Translations under genes and position numbers: made by a program | NCBI GenBank assembly: GCA_009774235.1 | Contig: VSNJ01000115.1 | Location: 1 to 13,288 of the forward strand | Direction of reading: 5' to 3' | Length of the DNA stretch: 13,288 nucleotides | Source: Lachnospiraceae bacterium | Lineage (GTDB): Bacteria; Bacillota; Clostridia; Lachnospirales; Lachnospiraceae | Shown: in pieces, positions 1-7,700 of the stretch | Layout of the letters: each line of letters starts with the position of its first letter | Position numbering within the stretch: the first letter of the stretch is position 1 | Notes under the pieces: generated by a model | What the model was told of the DNA's origin: nothing | The model's database searches: none | Seen by the model: only the letters and a program-made list of their open reading frames with translations

Positions 1-25
1 ATTTGTTTAATAATATAGTTATATA

Positions 26-34
26 TGATATAAT
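26..34 (+). promoter_or_regulatory. Extended -10 promoter element upstream of the zinc peptidase gene
   Basis: TG-A-TATAAT (positions 26-34) is a perfect extended -10 element. The best -35 at 17 bp spacing (TTTAAT, 6-11) is weak, as is usual for extended -10 promoters. It predicts transcription starting near 41, which fits a translation start at 132 and argues against starting the gene at position 3. Confidence 0.4.
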
Positions 35-131
35 CTTTAACAAAATCTGTTATATAAGGGAGTGTCTGGAAATTGTGGCTAGTCCGTTAATTTTCCAATA
101 CGCTCCAGAAAGAAAGGGGATGTTAAAACTT

Positions 132-821
132 ATGCCTTATTATTTTGACCGTACGTATATTCTTATTATTATTGGTGCAGTTTTGTGTATGATTGCATCA
201 GCCAATGTAAATGGTACTTATAAACGTTATATGGGGCTTTATAATTCAAGAGGGCTAAGGGCAGAAGATGTTGCACAGATGATATTAAGCAACGCAGGTA
301 TTTTTGATGTAAGGATTGAGCGTATAGCTGGAAACCTTACAGACCACTATTCACCAAGGGAGAAAGTGCTGCGTCTGTCGGATTCTGTGTATGGTTCTTC
401 TTCTGTTGCTGCCATTGGGGTAGCTGCCCATGAATGTGGCCATGCTATCCAGCACAATAAAGGATATATGCCAATAACCATACGTAATGCAATAGTACCA
501 GTAGTAAATATTGGTTCAAATGCTGCATGGCCTGTTATTTTACTTGGTGCTTTTATAAATAATGGTATTCTTGTAAATGTTGGCATTATACTTTTTAGCT
601 TTGCAGTAATTTTCCAGCTTATAACACTTCCTGTTGAATTTAATGCGTCTGGACGGGCACTAAGAATACTGAAAGAGCAGAATATACTGCATGGAGATGA
701 ATTGGGCGGGGCAAGAAAAGTCCTTGGTGCTGCTGCAATGACATACGTAGCTTCAATGGTTGCAATACTTCTCCAGCTTTTAAGGCTTGTTTTAATTTTT
801 GGAAGAAGGAACAGGGATTAA
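132..821 (+). CDS. yugP: YugP-type membrane zinc metallopeptidase
   Basis: This is a neutral zinc metallopeptidase of the YugP family (Zn_peptidase_2), an integral membrane protease of Firmicutes with poorly defined substrates. The HECGH zinc motif lies at residues 100-104. The family motif LPVEFNAS follows (E169, likely third zinc ligand). Hydrophobic segments lie near 8-26, 120-142, 146-166 and 203-222. The start at 132 gives 229 aa, about the size of B. subtilis YugP, and the N-terminus MPYYFDRTYIL matches the family. The AGAAAGGGG stretch (111-119) is about 12 bases upstream of this ATG, whereas it abuts the alternative ATG at 120. An upstream TTG at 3 would add about 43 residues unlike the family and would overlap the predicted promoter. 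The gene stands alone, with its own terminator downstream. Family assignment is firm; the exact start is fairly sure. Confidence 0.9.
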   Translation: MPYYFDRTYILIIIGAVLCMIASANVNGTYKRYMGLYNSRGLRAEDVAQMILSNAGIFDVRIERIAGNLTDHYSPREKVLRLSDSVYGSSSVAAIGVAAHECGHAIQHNKGYMPITIRNAIVPVVNIGSNAAWPVILLGAFINNGILVNVGIILFSFAVIFQLITLPVEFNASGRALRILKEQNILHGDELGGARKVLGAAAMTYVASMVAILLQLLRLVLIFGRRNRD

Positions 822-873
822 GAAAAAAACAGGCAATAAGAAGCTGGTGTTTTCTATAGCAGGATAAATTTAC

Positions 874-921
874 AGAGGAATTTCTGAATATTATCTTATA
901 TTCTGGATATTCCTCTTTTAT
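874..921 (+). terminator. Rho-independent terminator after the zinc peptidase gene
   Basis: AGAGGAAT (874-881) pairs with ATTCCTCT (909-916), and an inner stem GAATAT (886-891) pairs with ATATTC (898-903). A T-rich tail (916-921) follows. It lies 52 bases past the stop codon and separates this gene from the galactanase. Confidence 0.7.
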
Positions 922-1013
922 ATTTTAAATATTTATTGTAATATAGAGTATAGGCATTAAAGGAGTTGTTTTGCTGCTATTATGTGCTATGGAGGGCATA
1001 TCAGGAGGATTGT

Positions 1014-2450
1014 ATGAAGAAATTAAGCAAAAATATAACTGTTGTATTATTATGTGCAGCACTGATGGTTGTCCAGGCAGGATGTGCAAAGAATACGGAA
1101 GATAATATTAAAGATAAGAACACTGCCACGCCTGTTCCTGTGGTATCTGCTGTTCCTGTAGAAGATGAGCCAGAGGATAATGTTACTAATAGTATGTGGG
1201 GGACAGAACCTGTGGAAGCAGGTATAAATGTTTCACGTATTGAAGGCATTAAAGAAGATTTTATATGTGGTGCAGATATCTCAAGTATTAAATCTGAGTA
1301 TGAAAGTGGTGTAAAATATTATGACTTTGAAGGTAATGAACTTAAGTATGCTCCATTAGAAGGAGAAAAAGGTTTTTTTAGTTTCCTTAAAGAGTGTGGT
1401 ATAAACTGGGTGCGTATACGTATATGGAATAACCCATATGATGAAGAAGGAAATTGTTATGGCGGAGGCAATAACGATTTGGACACAGCAATAGAAATAG
1501 GTAAACTTGCAACAGATGCAGGCATAAGGGTACTTATAGACTTCCACTATTCAGATTTCTGGGCAGACCCTGGTAAATACCAGGCACCAAAGGCATGGAA
1601 AGACATGGATATAGATAAAAAGGCAGAAGCACTTGAAGTATATACTGTGCGGAGCCTTACAAGCCTGGTTGACGGCGGGGTGGATGTTGGAATGGTGCAG
1701 ATTGGGAATGAAACTGTAAACGGGCTTGCTGGTGAAACAGACTGGAAGAATATATGCAGGCTTATGAATGAAGGCAGCAAAGCAGTGTACTATGTTGCAG
1801 ATACTATGGAGAAAGAAATGCTTGTGGCACTTCATTTTACAGATATTTCAGAAACAAGATATGGTGCTATTGCAGGTATATTGGAAGATAACCAGGTAAA
1901 TTATGATGTTTTTGCTACTTCATATTATCCATTCTGGCATGGTACAACGCAAAACCTGGCTGATGTTATGAAGAATATATCAGAAGAATATGGCAAGAAA
2001 GTTATGGTAGCAGAAACTTCATATGTTTATACTTTGAAAGACGGGGACGGTCATAAGCAGAGTGTTGGCAGGGACAGCCGCCTTCCACTGGATTATGATG
2101 TATCTGTACAGGGGCAGGCAGATGCTGTTGCAGATGTGATACAGGCAGTTGCCAGTATTGGTGAAACAGGGCTTGGTGTATTTTATTGGGAACCTGCATG
2201 GATACCAGTACAGGTATACAATAAAAATGAAAAGGGTTCTAAGCGTGTATTAAGGCAGAATAAAAAAATATGGGAGGAAAAAGGTTCAGGATGGGCAACA
2301 TCATCAGCAGGTTCATATGACCCTGGAGATGCAGGAAGATGGTATGGCGGTTCATCATGGGATAACCAGGCATTATTTGATTTTAAAGGCAATCCTTTAG
2401 AATCGGTTAATGTATTTAAGTATGTCTTTACAGGGACAGTAAAAAAATAG
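1014..2450 (+). CDS. GH53 arabinogalactan endo-beta-1,4-galactanase, predicted surface lipoprotein
   Basis: This glycoside hydrolase family 53 enzyme cleaves internal beta-1,4-galactosyl links of pectic galactan or arabinogalactan I, releasing galacto-oligosaccharides. The 478 aa product starts with a short basic region, a hydrophobic signal and Cys24 (VQAGC), which suggests a lipid-anchored protein; the -3 residue is Gln, so the lipobox is imperfect. A low-complexity Asp/Glu/Pro/Thr linker (about 25-75) leads to the GH53 barrel from about residue 85 (FICGADISS). Visible family motifs are NWVRIRIWNNP, DFHYSDFWADPGK, QIGNE with acid/base E233, and VMVAETSY with nucleophile E334. The C-terminal FDFKGNPLESVNVFKY is typical of the family's end. 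An AGGAGG site (1003-1008) five bases before ATG 1014 fixes this start over an earlier in-frame codon at 966. The barrel is complete and both catalytic residues are present. Confidence 0.95.
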   Translation: MKKLSKNITVVLLCAALMVVQAGCAKNTEDNIKDKNTATPVPVVSAVPVEDEPEDNVTNSMWGTEPVEAGINVSRIEGIKEDFICGADISSIKSEYESGVKYYDFEGNELKYAPLEGEKGFFSFLKECGINWVRIRIWNNPYDEEGNCYGGGNNDLDTAIEIGKLATDAGIRVLIDFHYSDFWADPGKYQAPKAWKDMDIDKKAEALEVYTVRSLTSLVDGGVDVGMVQIGNETVNGLAGETDWKNICRLMNEGSKAVYYVADTMEKEMLVALHFTDISETRYGAIAGILEDNQVNYDVFATSYYPFWHGTTQNLADVMKNISEEYGKKVMVAETSYVYTLKDGDGHKQSVGRDSRLPLDYDVSVQGQADAVADVIQAVASIGETGLGVFYWEPAWIPVQVYNKNEKGSKRVLRQNKKIWEEKGSGWATSSAGSYDPGDAGRWYGGSSWDNQALFDFKGNPLESVNVFKYVFTGTVKK

Positions 2451-2486
2451 CTGCAAAACATGTGTTTTTTTGTAATATTTTATGGG

Positions 2487-2516
2487 TTGCAATACCATGT
2501 ATAAAGATGTTAATAT
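2487..2516 (+). promoter_or_regulatory. Promoter for the L,D-transpeptidase gene
   Basis: TTGCAA (2487-2492), 18 bp, then TAATAT (2511-2516) with an extended -10 TG at 2508-2509. The predicted transcript starts near 2523, about 60 bases before ATG 2584, which makes the in-frame ATG at 2482 untenable as the start. Confidence 0.45.
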
Positions 2517-2583
2517 TTGTTTTAGTGTTGTTCTTCTTATGGGACAAGTTTGCAAAACAAGGAAAGGCAGAGTAGGTGGCAGG

Positions 2584-4962
2584 ATGTTTAGATTTGTTGA
2601 AAAGAAAAGACCATTGGATAAATTCTTTATGGTAGTATGCATTGCACTGGTACTAGCTGTGTTTAGTAGCAATATAAGGATACAGGCAGCAGAGTACAGT
2701 GCATCGCTTAGTACAGACCGTGCAAGTGGTGTATGTACATATACTGTAACAGGTATTGATATTAATGTTATACAAGAGATGACTCTGAAAGTTACTTATA
2801 ATGATAATAATGTAACAGAACAAGATAATGGTGGAAATAGCAGTACAGATGGTACAACAGATAATGCAGGAGCAGGCGGTGCTGTTGGAATAAGAAAAGC
2901 AGCTAGTACAAATGCTCCAGCTAATACAAACATACCAGCTAGTACAAATGCTCCAGTTAGTACAAATACTCCAGCTGGTACAGATGCACCAGCCAGCACA
3001 AATACTCCAGCTGGTACAGATGCACCAGCCAGCACAAATACTCCAGCTAGTACAAGTACTCCAGCTGGTACAGACAATAAAGTGACAGCACTTGAACAGA
3101 AAATTGTACTTGATGCTTCAAATTGTATTAATGGTACTTATACAGGTTCTTTTTCTATGGAAGACCTGGAAAAATATCTATTTAAAGAGTATAATGTTTC
3201 ATTTATAATGGGTGCTGTAGCAGAAAGCACACAAAATATAGTTGTGGATGCAGGTGTATGTGATTTTTCTATACATAATGATGCTTATAAAATTAAAGTT
3301 ACTGGTAACAGGTATGATATTAACAGGACATTTGATTTCATGCCGCAGACAGAAGATGCTTCTGCTGTACCTGGAACAGGTAATAAGGTAAGGCTTGTTA
3401 TTGGTAAAGATAAGACAGATATTTCTAAAGCAGTTATGTGTGGTGTTGAAAGGGAACTTGCCAATACATCAAAGACATGGGAAACTGATTTATCAACAAT
3501 ATGCAGTTCATATGGCAAATACTATGCGGCAGTGGTACTTGAAAATAAATATATAGAGAGAAACAGTGTTATACTTGCATCAGAAGAATTCCAGGTGGCT
3601 CTTGTTTATTCAAATGTAGGAAGCAAGAAATCTGCATCACTTGAAAAGAAAAAATCATTCAGGGTGTTTGTAGGTTCACTTAACAGTGCACTTGGTATTG
3701 GTAAAGTAAAGTTTAGTATTTTTAATAAGGATAATAAACTGGTATGTGAAAAGACAGCTTCAAGAAAGTCTGGGACAGCATATTATTATGCAGACATAAC
3801 ATTGAAATCGGTTGGTTATAATCTTGAAGCATATACTGTTAAGGCAACAGTAACTGACAATGCTGGCAATAAAAGGGTTCTGTCAAAAGCAGGCAAAGTT
3901 GATTTGAAAGTAAAAAAGGGCAGGATAGATATACAGAAAAAGACAAATTCTACATGTAAGTTCAAGTTGTCAGGTGCATATATACCAGGTAATATTAAGA
4001 ATGTTAAGTTTAATGTGTATTCAGTAAAAAATGGAAAAAAGACATTTTTTAAAAAATACTTTGGTGTATATACAAAAGATGAAGATGTCTATATAGCAGA
4101 TATGGCATATTCTGAAAAAGGGAACTATATTGTATATGCTTATGGCACTACGCAGTGGGGCAAAAGTATTTTATTAAGCCAGAAGTCATTTAAAATAAAG
4201 AAATCTGAATTAGGAAAAAATGGATGGATATATGAAACGTATGCTGGCAGGGAGTACAAGTTTTATTATAAAAATAATAAACTTGTCACAGACCTTACAG
4301 AAATACTTGGTTTAAAAAAAACAGGAAATAAACTTTATCTTGAGATAAACAGGGCAGCAGGATGTGTAACAGCATATGCATATGACCGTGAGAGAAGTGC
4401 TTATATAATACCTGTAAAGTCATTTACTGTTTCTGTAGGACGTGATGTAACCAGCACAGGTACAGCGGCATCGCTTAATAAAGATACTTCATATACACCT
4501 CTGGGTTCATATTCGGTATCAAGCAATGGCATAGCAACAAAGTATACTTTAAAAACTATGAATGAGCCTGACGGAAGCGTAGTTTATGCAAGGTGGGCTA
4601 CACATATTGTAGGAAATGTTTATTTCCATGCAATAGCAGTAGGAAGCCAGTCACATTATGCGCTTAGCCCGTCAACTTACAACAGGCTTGGTTCGCCTGC
4701 GTCTGCAGGGTGTATCCGTATGACTGTTGCGGATGCAAAGTGGATATATGATTATGCTTCAGCTGGTTCTGAAGTAAATATTGTAAAAGGTAATTCTGCA
4801 AAACCTGGTCCATTAGGCAAAAATCCAATTATAAGGGTTGATTATACAATAAATTATGACCCTACAGACCCAGAAGTACCAACTTCAAGAAAAAAGGCAG
4901 ATTACAGTGCAGGGCATATAAGCGGGTATATGACAAAGGATGGCAAGAAAGTAGGATATTAA
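2584..4962 (+). CDS. Secreted L,D-transpeptidase (YkuD domain) with Thr/Pro repeat linker and Bsp-like repeats
   Basis: This is a 792 aa exported cell-wall enzyme. A signal peptide (about 1-34: basic FRFVEKKRPLDK, hydrophobic core, then IQAAE) supports export. It is followed by a small N-terminal domain, the hexapeptide linker (107-160), another unassigned region, and two beta-rich repeats (about 355-440 and 446-542) resembling the GBS Bsp-like repeat. The C-terminal YkuD domain (about 582-736) carries His682 (YFHAIAV) and catalytic Cys710 in SPASAGCIRMTVADAKW. YkuD enzymes form 3-3 peptidoglycan crosslinks or attach proteins to peptidoglycan; which applies here cannot be told. The usual SHGC motif has Ala instead of His. 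AGGTGG (2574-2579) precedes ATG 2584, which also gives the best signal peptide. The gene is monocistronic, with its own promoter and terminator. Confidence 0.88.
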   Translation: MFRFVEKKRPLDKFFMVVCIALVLAVFSSNIRIQAAEYSASLSTDRASGVCTYTVTGIDINVIQEMTLKVTYNDNNVTEQDNGGNSSTDGTTDNAGAGGAVGIRKAASTNAPANTNIPASTNAPVSTNTPAGTDAPASTNTPAGTDAPASTNTPASTSTPAGTDNKVTALEQKIVLDASNCINGTYTGSFSMEDLEKYLFKEYNVSFIMGAVAESTQNIVVDAGVCDFSIHNDAYKIKVTGNRYDINRTFDFMPQTEDASAVPGTGNKVRLVIGKDKTDISKAVMCGVERELANTSKTWETDLSTICSSYGKYYAAVVLENKYIERNSVILASEEFQVALVYSNVGSKKSASLEKKKSFRVFVGSLNSALGIGKVKFSIFNKDNKLVCEKTASRKSGTAYYYADITLKSVGYNLEAYTVKATVTDNAGNKRVLSKAGKVDLKVKKGRIDIQKKTNSTCKFKLSGAYIPGNIKNVKFNVYSVKNGKKTFFKKYFGVYTKDEDVYIADMAYSEKGNYIVYAYGTTQWGKSILLSQKSFKIKKSELGKNGWIYETYAGREYKFYYKNNKLVTDLTEILGLKKTGNKLYLEINRAAGCVTAYAYDRERSAYIIPVKSFTVSVGRDVTSTGTAASLNKDTSYTPLGSYSVSSNGIATKYTLKTMNEPDGSVVYARWATHIVGNVYFHAIAVGSQSHYALSPSTYNRLGSPASAGCIRMTVADAKWIYDYASAGSEVNIVKGNSAKPGPLGKNPIIRVDYTINYDPTDPEVPTSRKKADYSAGHISGYMTKDGKKVGY
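2902..3075 (+). repeat. Tandem 18-bp repeats coding for an (A-S/G-T-N/D-A/T-P) linker
   Basis: Nine consecutive 18-bp units (2902-3063) plus a partial tenth encode hexapeptides such as ASTNAP, AGTDAP and ASTNTP (residues 107-160). A 36-bp block is perfectly duplicated at 2974-3009 and 3010-3045. The coded stretch is a Thr/Ser/Pro/Asn-rich flexible spacer of the kind that holds a surface domain away from the membrane or wall. Confidence 0.95.
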
Positions 4963-4977
4963 TACTTATTATTGAAA

Positions 4978-5004
4978 AGGCAGTGCCAGCGCACTGTCTT
5001 TTTA
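4978..5004 (+). terminator. Rho-independent terminator after the L,D-transpeptidase gene
   Basis: AGGCAGTGC (4978-4986) pairs with GCACTGTCT (4991-4999; one G:U pair) around a CAGC loop. A run of T ends near 5003. It lies 15 bases after the stop codon. Confidence 0.88.
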
Positions 5005-5076
5005 TCTTGGTAAGTCCAAAACAACCACTTAAGAAGCGGCGGGCTTACCTAATGAGGTTAAAGTGTTATTAGATGA

Positions 5077-5130
5077 AAATTAAGTTAAAAAAGTTGACAA
5101 TCAGAATAAATTAAGTTAAAATAAACTTAA
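5077..5130 (+). promoter_or_regulatory. Candidate operator: three TTAAGTT half-sites around the yesL promoter
   Basis: A 14-bp sequence AAATTAAGTTAAAA is repeated exactly at 5077-5090 and 5108-5121, 31 bp apart (about three helical turns). The second copy also forms an inverted repeat, TTAAGTT (5111-5117) with AACTTAA (5124-5130), over the -10 box. The placement suits repressor binding. The AT-rich composition means chance cannot be excluded. Confidence 0.4.
5094..5122 (+). promoter_or_regulatory. Sigma-A type promoter of the yesL-mutase-alpha-galactosidase operon
   Basis: A perfect -35 TTGACA (5094-5099), exactly 17 bp, then -10 TAAAAT (5117-5122). Transcription would start near 5129, leaving a leader of about 160 bases before ATG 5288. 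This is one of the strongest promoter matches in the window. Confidence 0.75.
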
Positions 5131-5287
5131 GATTATTAACAATATTTAGTAGATTTATTTAGCTATATGTTATATGTAAATTTATTCTAATTATTTAACA
5201 TCATTAAGTAAGCCCTTTAAATACTTGCTTCTTAATCGGTTGGTTTGGGATATCCGCTTGACTGTACAAAAGGAGAATTATAATCTT

Positions 5288-5914
5288 ATGAGGAATATTT
5301 TTGCATATAGCAGTTTATTTAGAAAATTTGCAGAAAAGCTGGCGTGCCTGGTACTGCTTAATATCCTGTGGATAGCATGCAGTGTCCCGCTGGTTACAGC
5401 TGGTGCATCATCAGTAGCTTTGTATACAGTGGCTTTTGAAATGGCTGGAGGAAAAAAAGCCAATATAACCAGACGTTTTTTTGAAGCATTTAAAGCTAAC
5501 TTTGTCCAGGCGGCAAAGATTACAGTGCTTCTAGCTGTTACAGGTGTCTGGATTGTGCCTGCTTTACATATAATAGGCATGGCTGGCAGCAGGACCAGGA
5601 GTATATTGTATACGGGATGTGTTGTTTTTTTTATTATATGGGGTATTATAGTTACATATATTTTCCCGCTTATAGCAAAGTATAAAAATACTTTGGATAA
5701 TACATTTTCCAATATAATAAAAATTACAGTATCACATTTTCCACAGACTGTATTTATGTTATTGGCCAATGCAGTGCCATTTATATTGTATTTTGCTTTT
5801 CCAGGGATATTTGGAAAAGTATTCTGGATATGGCTTTTTATAGGCAAGGCATTGGTGGCATATATTAACTGTATAGTAGTTTCACCTGTACTTGATAAGT
5901 TCCATTACAGGTAA
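5288..5914 (+). CDS. yesL: YesL family (DUF624) membrane protein
   Basis: This 208 aa, very hydrophobic protein belongs to the YesL/DUF624 family; B. subtilis YesL is about the same length. The N-terminus (FAYSSLFRKFAEKLACLVLLNILWIACSVP split over residues 5-34) and the following TAGASSVALYTVAFEM stretch are typical of the family. Several membrane segments follow. The family has no proven biochemical role. It is usually found beside carbohydrate ABC transporters and glycoside hydrolases, which suggests a helper role in sugar uptake or sensing. The start at ATG 5288 matches the family N-terminus and has AGGAGA at 5271-5276, with somewhat long spacing; the in-frame TTG at 5225 would add 21 residues lying within the inverted repeat. 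It is the first gene of an operon with the mutase 46 bases downstream. No transporter gene is adjacent. Confidence 0.85.
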   Translation: MRNIFAYSSLFRKFAEKLACLVLLNILWIACSVPLVTAGASSVALYTVAFEMAGGKKANITRRFFEAFKANFVQAAKITVLLAVTGVWIVPALHIIGMAGSRTRSILYTGCVVFFIIWGIIVTYIFPLIAKYKNTLDNTFSNIIKITVSHFPQTVFMLLANAVPFILYFAFPGIFGKVFWIWLFIGKALVAYINCIVVSPVLDKFHYR

Positions 5915-5960
5915 TAGAATTTTATAATAAAAATTTATTTATAATTTAAGGAGGTTTATA

Positions 5961-7676
5961 ATGATGTATAATGAGGTTTACAATGAGTGGTGCAATAATG
6001 TTTATTTTGATGAAGCTACACGTAATGAGCTTAAAGGGCTTGCTGGCAATAATGACGAAATAAGGGACAGGTTTTATAAAAAACTGGAATTTGGTACTGG
6101 TGGTTTAAGAGGGGTTATTGGAGCTGGTACTAACCGTATGAATATATATACAGTACGCCAGGCTACACAGGGTCTTGCAGATTATATTATTTCACAGCAT
6201 GGGGAAGATAAAGGTGTTGCAATCGCATATGATTCACGTATTATGTCACCTGAATTTTCTAAAGAAGCAGCACTATGTCTTAATGCCAATGGTATTAAAA
6301 CATACCGTTTTGAGTCACTCAGGCCTACACCAGAGCTTTCATTTGCAGTAAGGAAACTTGGATGCATTGCAGGCATTGTTGTTACTGCAAGCCATAACCC
6401 AAGGGAATATAATGGATATAAAGTGTACTGGGAAGATGGTGCACAGATTACACCTCCACATGATAAAAATATTATGAAATGTATATCAGAAGTGAATTCA
6501 TGGGAAGAAGTAAAGACTATGCCAGAAGAGGAAGCTGTTAACAAAGGCTTATACCATATTATAGGTGCAGAGGTTGATAATGCATATATGGCAGAACTTA
6601 AAAAGCAGAGTATACATCCTGAAATAATCAGCCAGGTGGCAGATAGTATAAAGATTGTATACACACCTCTGCATGGTACAGGAAATATTCCTGTAAGAAG
6701 GGTACTTAAAGAACTTGGTTTCAGCAACGTGCATATTGTAGCAGAGCAGGAAGCACCAGATGGGACATTTCCTACGGTTGCTTATCCTAATCCAGAGGAT
6801 AGTAAGGCATGGGAGCTTGCACTGGAACTTGCAAAAAAAGTGGATGCAGATATTATACTTGCAACTGACCCGGATGCAGACAGGCTTGGTGTATATGCAA
6901 AAGATACCAGTACAGGTGAATATGTAAGCTTTACAGGAAATATGTCTGGCATGTTAATTGCAGAATATATTTTAAGGGAACGCACAACAGCAGGTACTCT
7001 TCCAGAAAACCCAGCACTTGTAGAAACTATTGTTACTACTGATATGGCAAAGGCTGTTGCTGCGTCATATGGTGTGAAACTGGTTGAAGTTCTTACAGGG
7101 TTTAAATATATTGGTGAGCAGATAAAGCTTTTTGAAGAAAATAATTCATATAATTATGTATTTGGGCTTGAAGAAAGTTATGGATGTCTTGCAGGTACTT
7201 ATGCAAGGGATAAGGATGCATGTGTAGCAGTTATGCTTTTATGTGAAGTAGCAGCATTTTATAAAGCACAAAATAAGACTTTATGGGATGCAATGCTTGA
7301 AATATATGCAAAATATGGTTATTATAAAGAAGGGCTGGCAACACTGACACTTAAAGGTGAAAAAGGTGCAGAAGAGATAAAGAATATGATGGAGAAAATG
7401 CGCAGTGAGATACCTCAGGCAATAGGAGAATACAAAGTTCTTGCAATGCGTGATTATTTGAAAGGAATAAGGAAGACACCAGATGGAGAAGAGAGCCGTC
7501 TTACGCTTCCAGAATCAAATGTAATATATTTTGAGCTTTCTGATAATGCATGGTGCTGTGTACGTCCATCAGGCACTGAGCCAAAGATTAAGTATTATTG
7601 TGGTGTAAAAGGAAATTCAGGTGAAGATGCGGACATCAGGCTTGAAGAACTTAAAAAGGCCCTTATGGAACAATAA
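5961..7676 (+). CDS. pgcA: Phosphoglucomutase/phosphomannomutase (alpha-D-phosphohexomutase)
   Basis: This cytoplasmic enzyme interconverts glucose-1-phosphate and glucose-6-phosphate through a phosphoserine intermediate; some members also use mannose phosphates. At 571 aa it is full length for the PgcA-like bacterial group. All four domains are represented: GTGGLRGVIGAGTNRMN near residue 46, the catalytic loop TASHNP with Ser144, the metal loop DPDADR (303-308), the sugar-specificity loop EESYG (404-408), and the phosphate-binding loop RPSGTEPK (535-542). AAGGAGG (5948-5954) lies six bases before ATG 5961; a second ATG at 5964 is an equal alternative. It sits between yesL and the alpha-galactosidase, with only 24 bases to the next start codon, so co-transcription is likely. 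In this setting it would feed galactose-derived glucose-1-phosphate into glycolysis. Glucose versus mannose specificity is not certain from sequence alone. Confidence 0.95.
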   Translation: MMYNEVYNEWCNNVYFDEATRNELKGLAGNNDEIRDRFYKKLEFGTGGLRGVIGAGTNRMNIYTVRQATQGLADYIISQHGEDKGVAIAYDSRIMSPEFSKEAALCLNANGIKTYRFESLRPTPELSFAVRKLGCIAGIVVTASHNPREYNGYKVYWEDGAQITPPHDKNIMKCISEVNSWEEVKTMPEEEAVNKGLYHIIGAEVDNAYMAELKKQSIHPEIISQVADSIKIVYTPLHGTGNIPVRRVLKELGFSNVHIVAEQEAPDGTFPTVAYPNPEDSKAWELALELAKKVDADIILATDPDADRLGVYAKDTSTGEYVSFTGNMSGMLIAEYILRERTTAGTLPENPALVETIVTTDMAKAVAASYGVKLVEVLTGFKYIGEQIKLFEENNSYNYVFGLEESYGCLAGTYARDKDACVAVMLLCEVAAFYKAQNKTLWDAMLEIYAKYGYYKEGLATLTLKGEKGAEEIKNMMEKMRSEIPQAIGEYKVLAMRDYLKGIRKTPDGEESRLTLPESNVIYFELSDNAWCCVRPSGTEPKIKYYCGVKGNSGEDADIRLEELKKALMEQ

Positions 7677-7700
7677 TAATATTTGCATATGGAGGGAAAA

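Larger units (their letters stand above)
5016..5248. repeat. Two inverted copies of a composite sequence flanking the yesL promoter
   Basis: Left copy, plus strand: CCAAAACAACC (5016-5026), TTAAGAAGC (5029-5037), GGGCTTAC (5041-5048). Right copy, minus strand, same order: CCAAACCAACC (5248-5238), TTAAGAAGC (5235-5227), GGGCTTAC (5215-5208). Two blocks are identical and one differs at a single base. The spacer before GGGCTTAC is 3 bp in the left copy and 11 bp in the right. The arms enclose an AT-rich core of about 160 bp holding the promoter. This could be a small inverted-repeat element (MITE-like) or a pair of regulator sites; no target-site duplication is evident. Confidence 0.65.

Noticed and set aside
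2452..2477. AAAAC/GTTTT hairpin with a T run after the galactanase gene
   Set aside because: Only about five A:T-rich pairs can form around a tiny loop, too weak to call a terminator with confidence, although the T run makes a weak one possible.
2902..3075. Possible CRISPR-like array (regular repeats)
   Set aside because: The 18-bp units are contiguous with no unique spacers, stay in frame and encode a linker.
2796..3077. 93-aa minus-strand frame with Val/Ala/Gly repeats
   Set aside because: It is the complement of the Thr/Pro repeat in the transpeptidase gene; its repeat pattern is a reflection of that tract.
5278..5847. 189-aa minus-strand open frame opposite yesL
   Set aside because: It is fully antisense to a recognised membrane protein gene; no family motif or fitting ribosome site is seen.
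6182..6727. 181-aa minus-strand open frame opposite the mutase
   Set aside because: It is antisense to the conserved mutase, including its catalytic loop, and reads as a low-information Ser-rich shadow.
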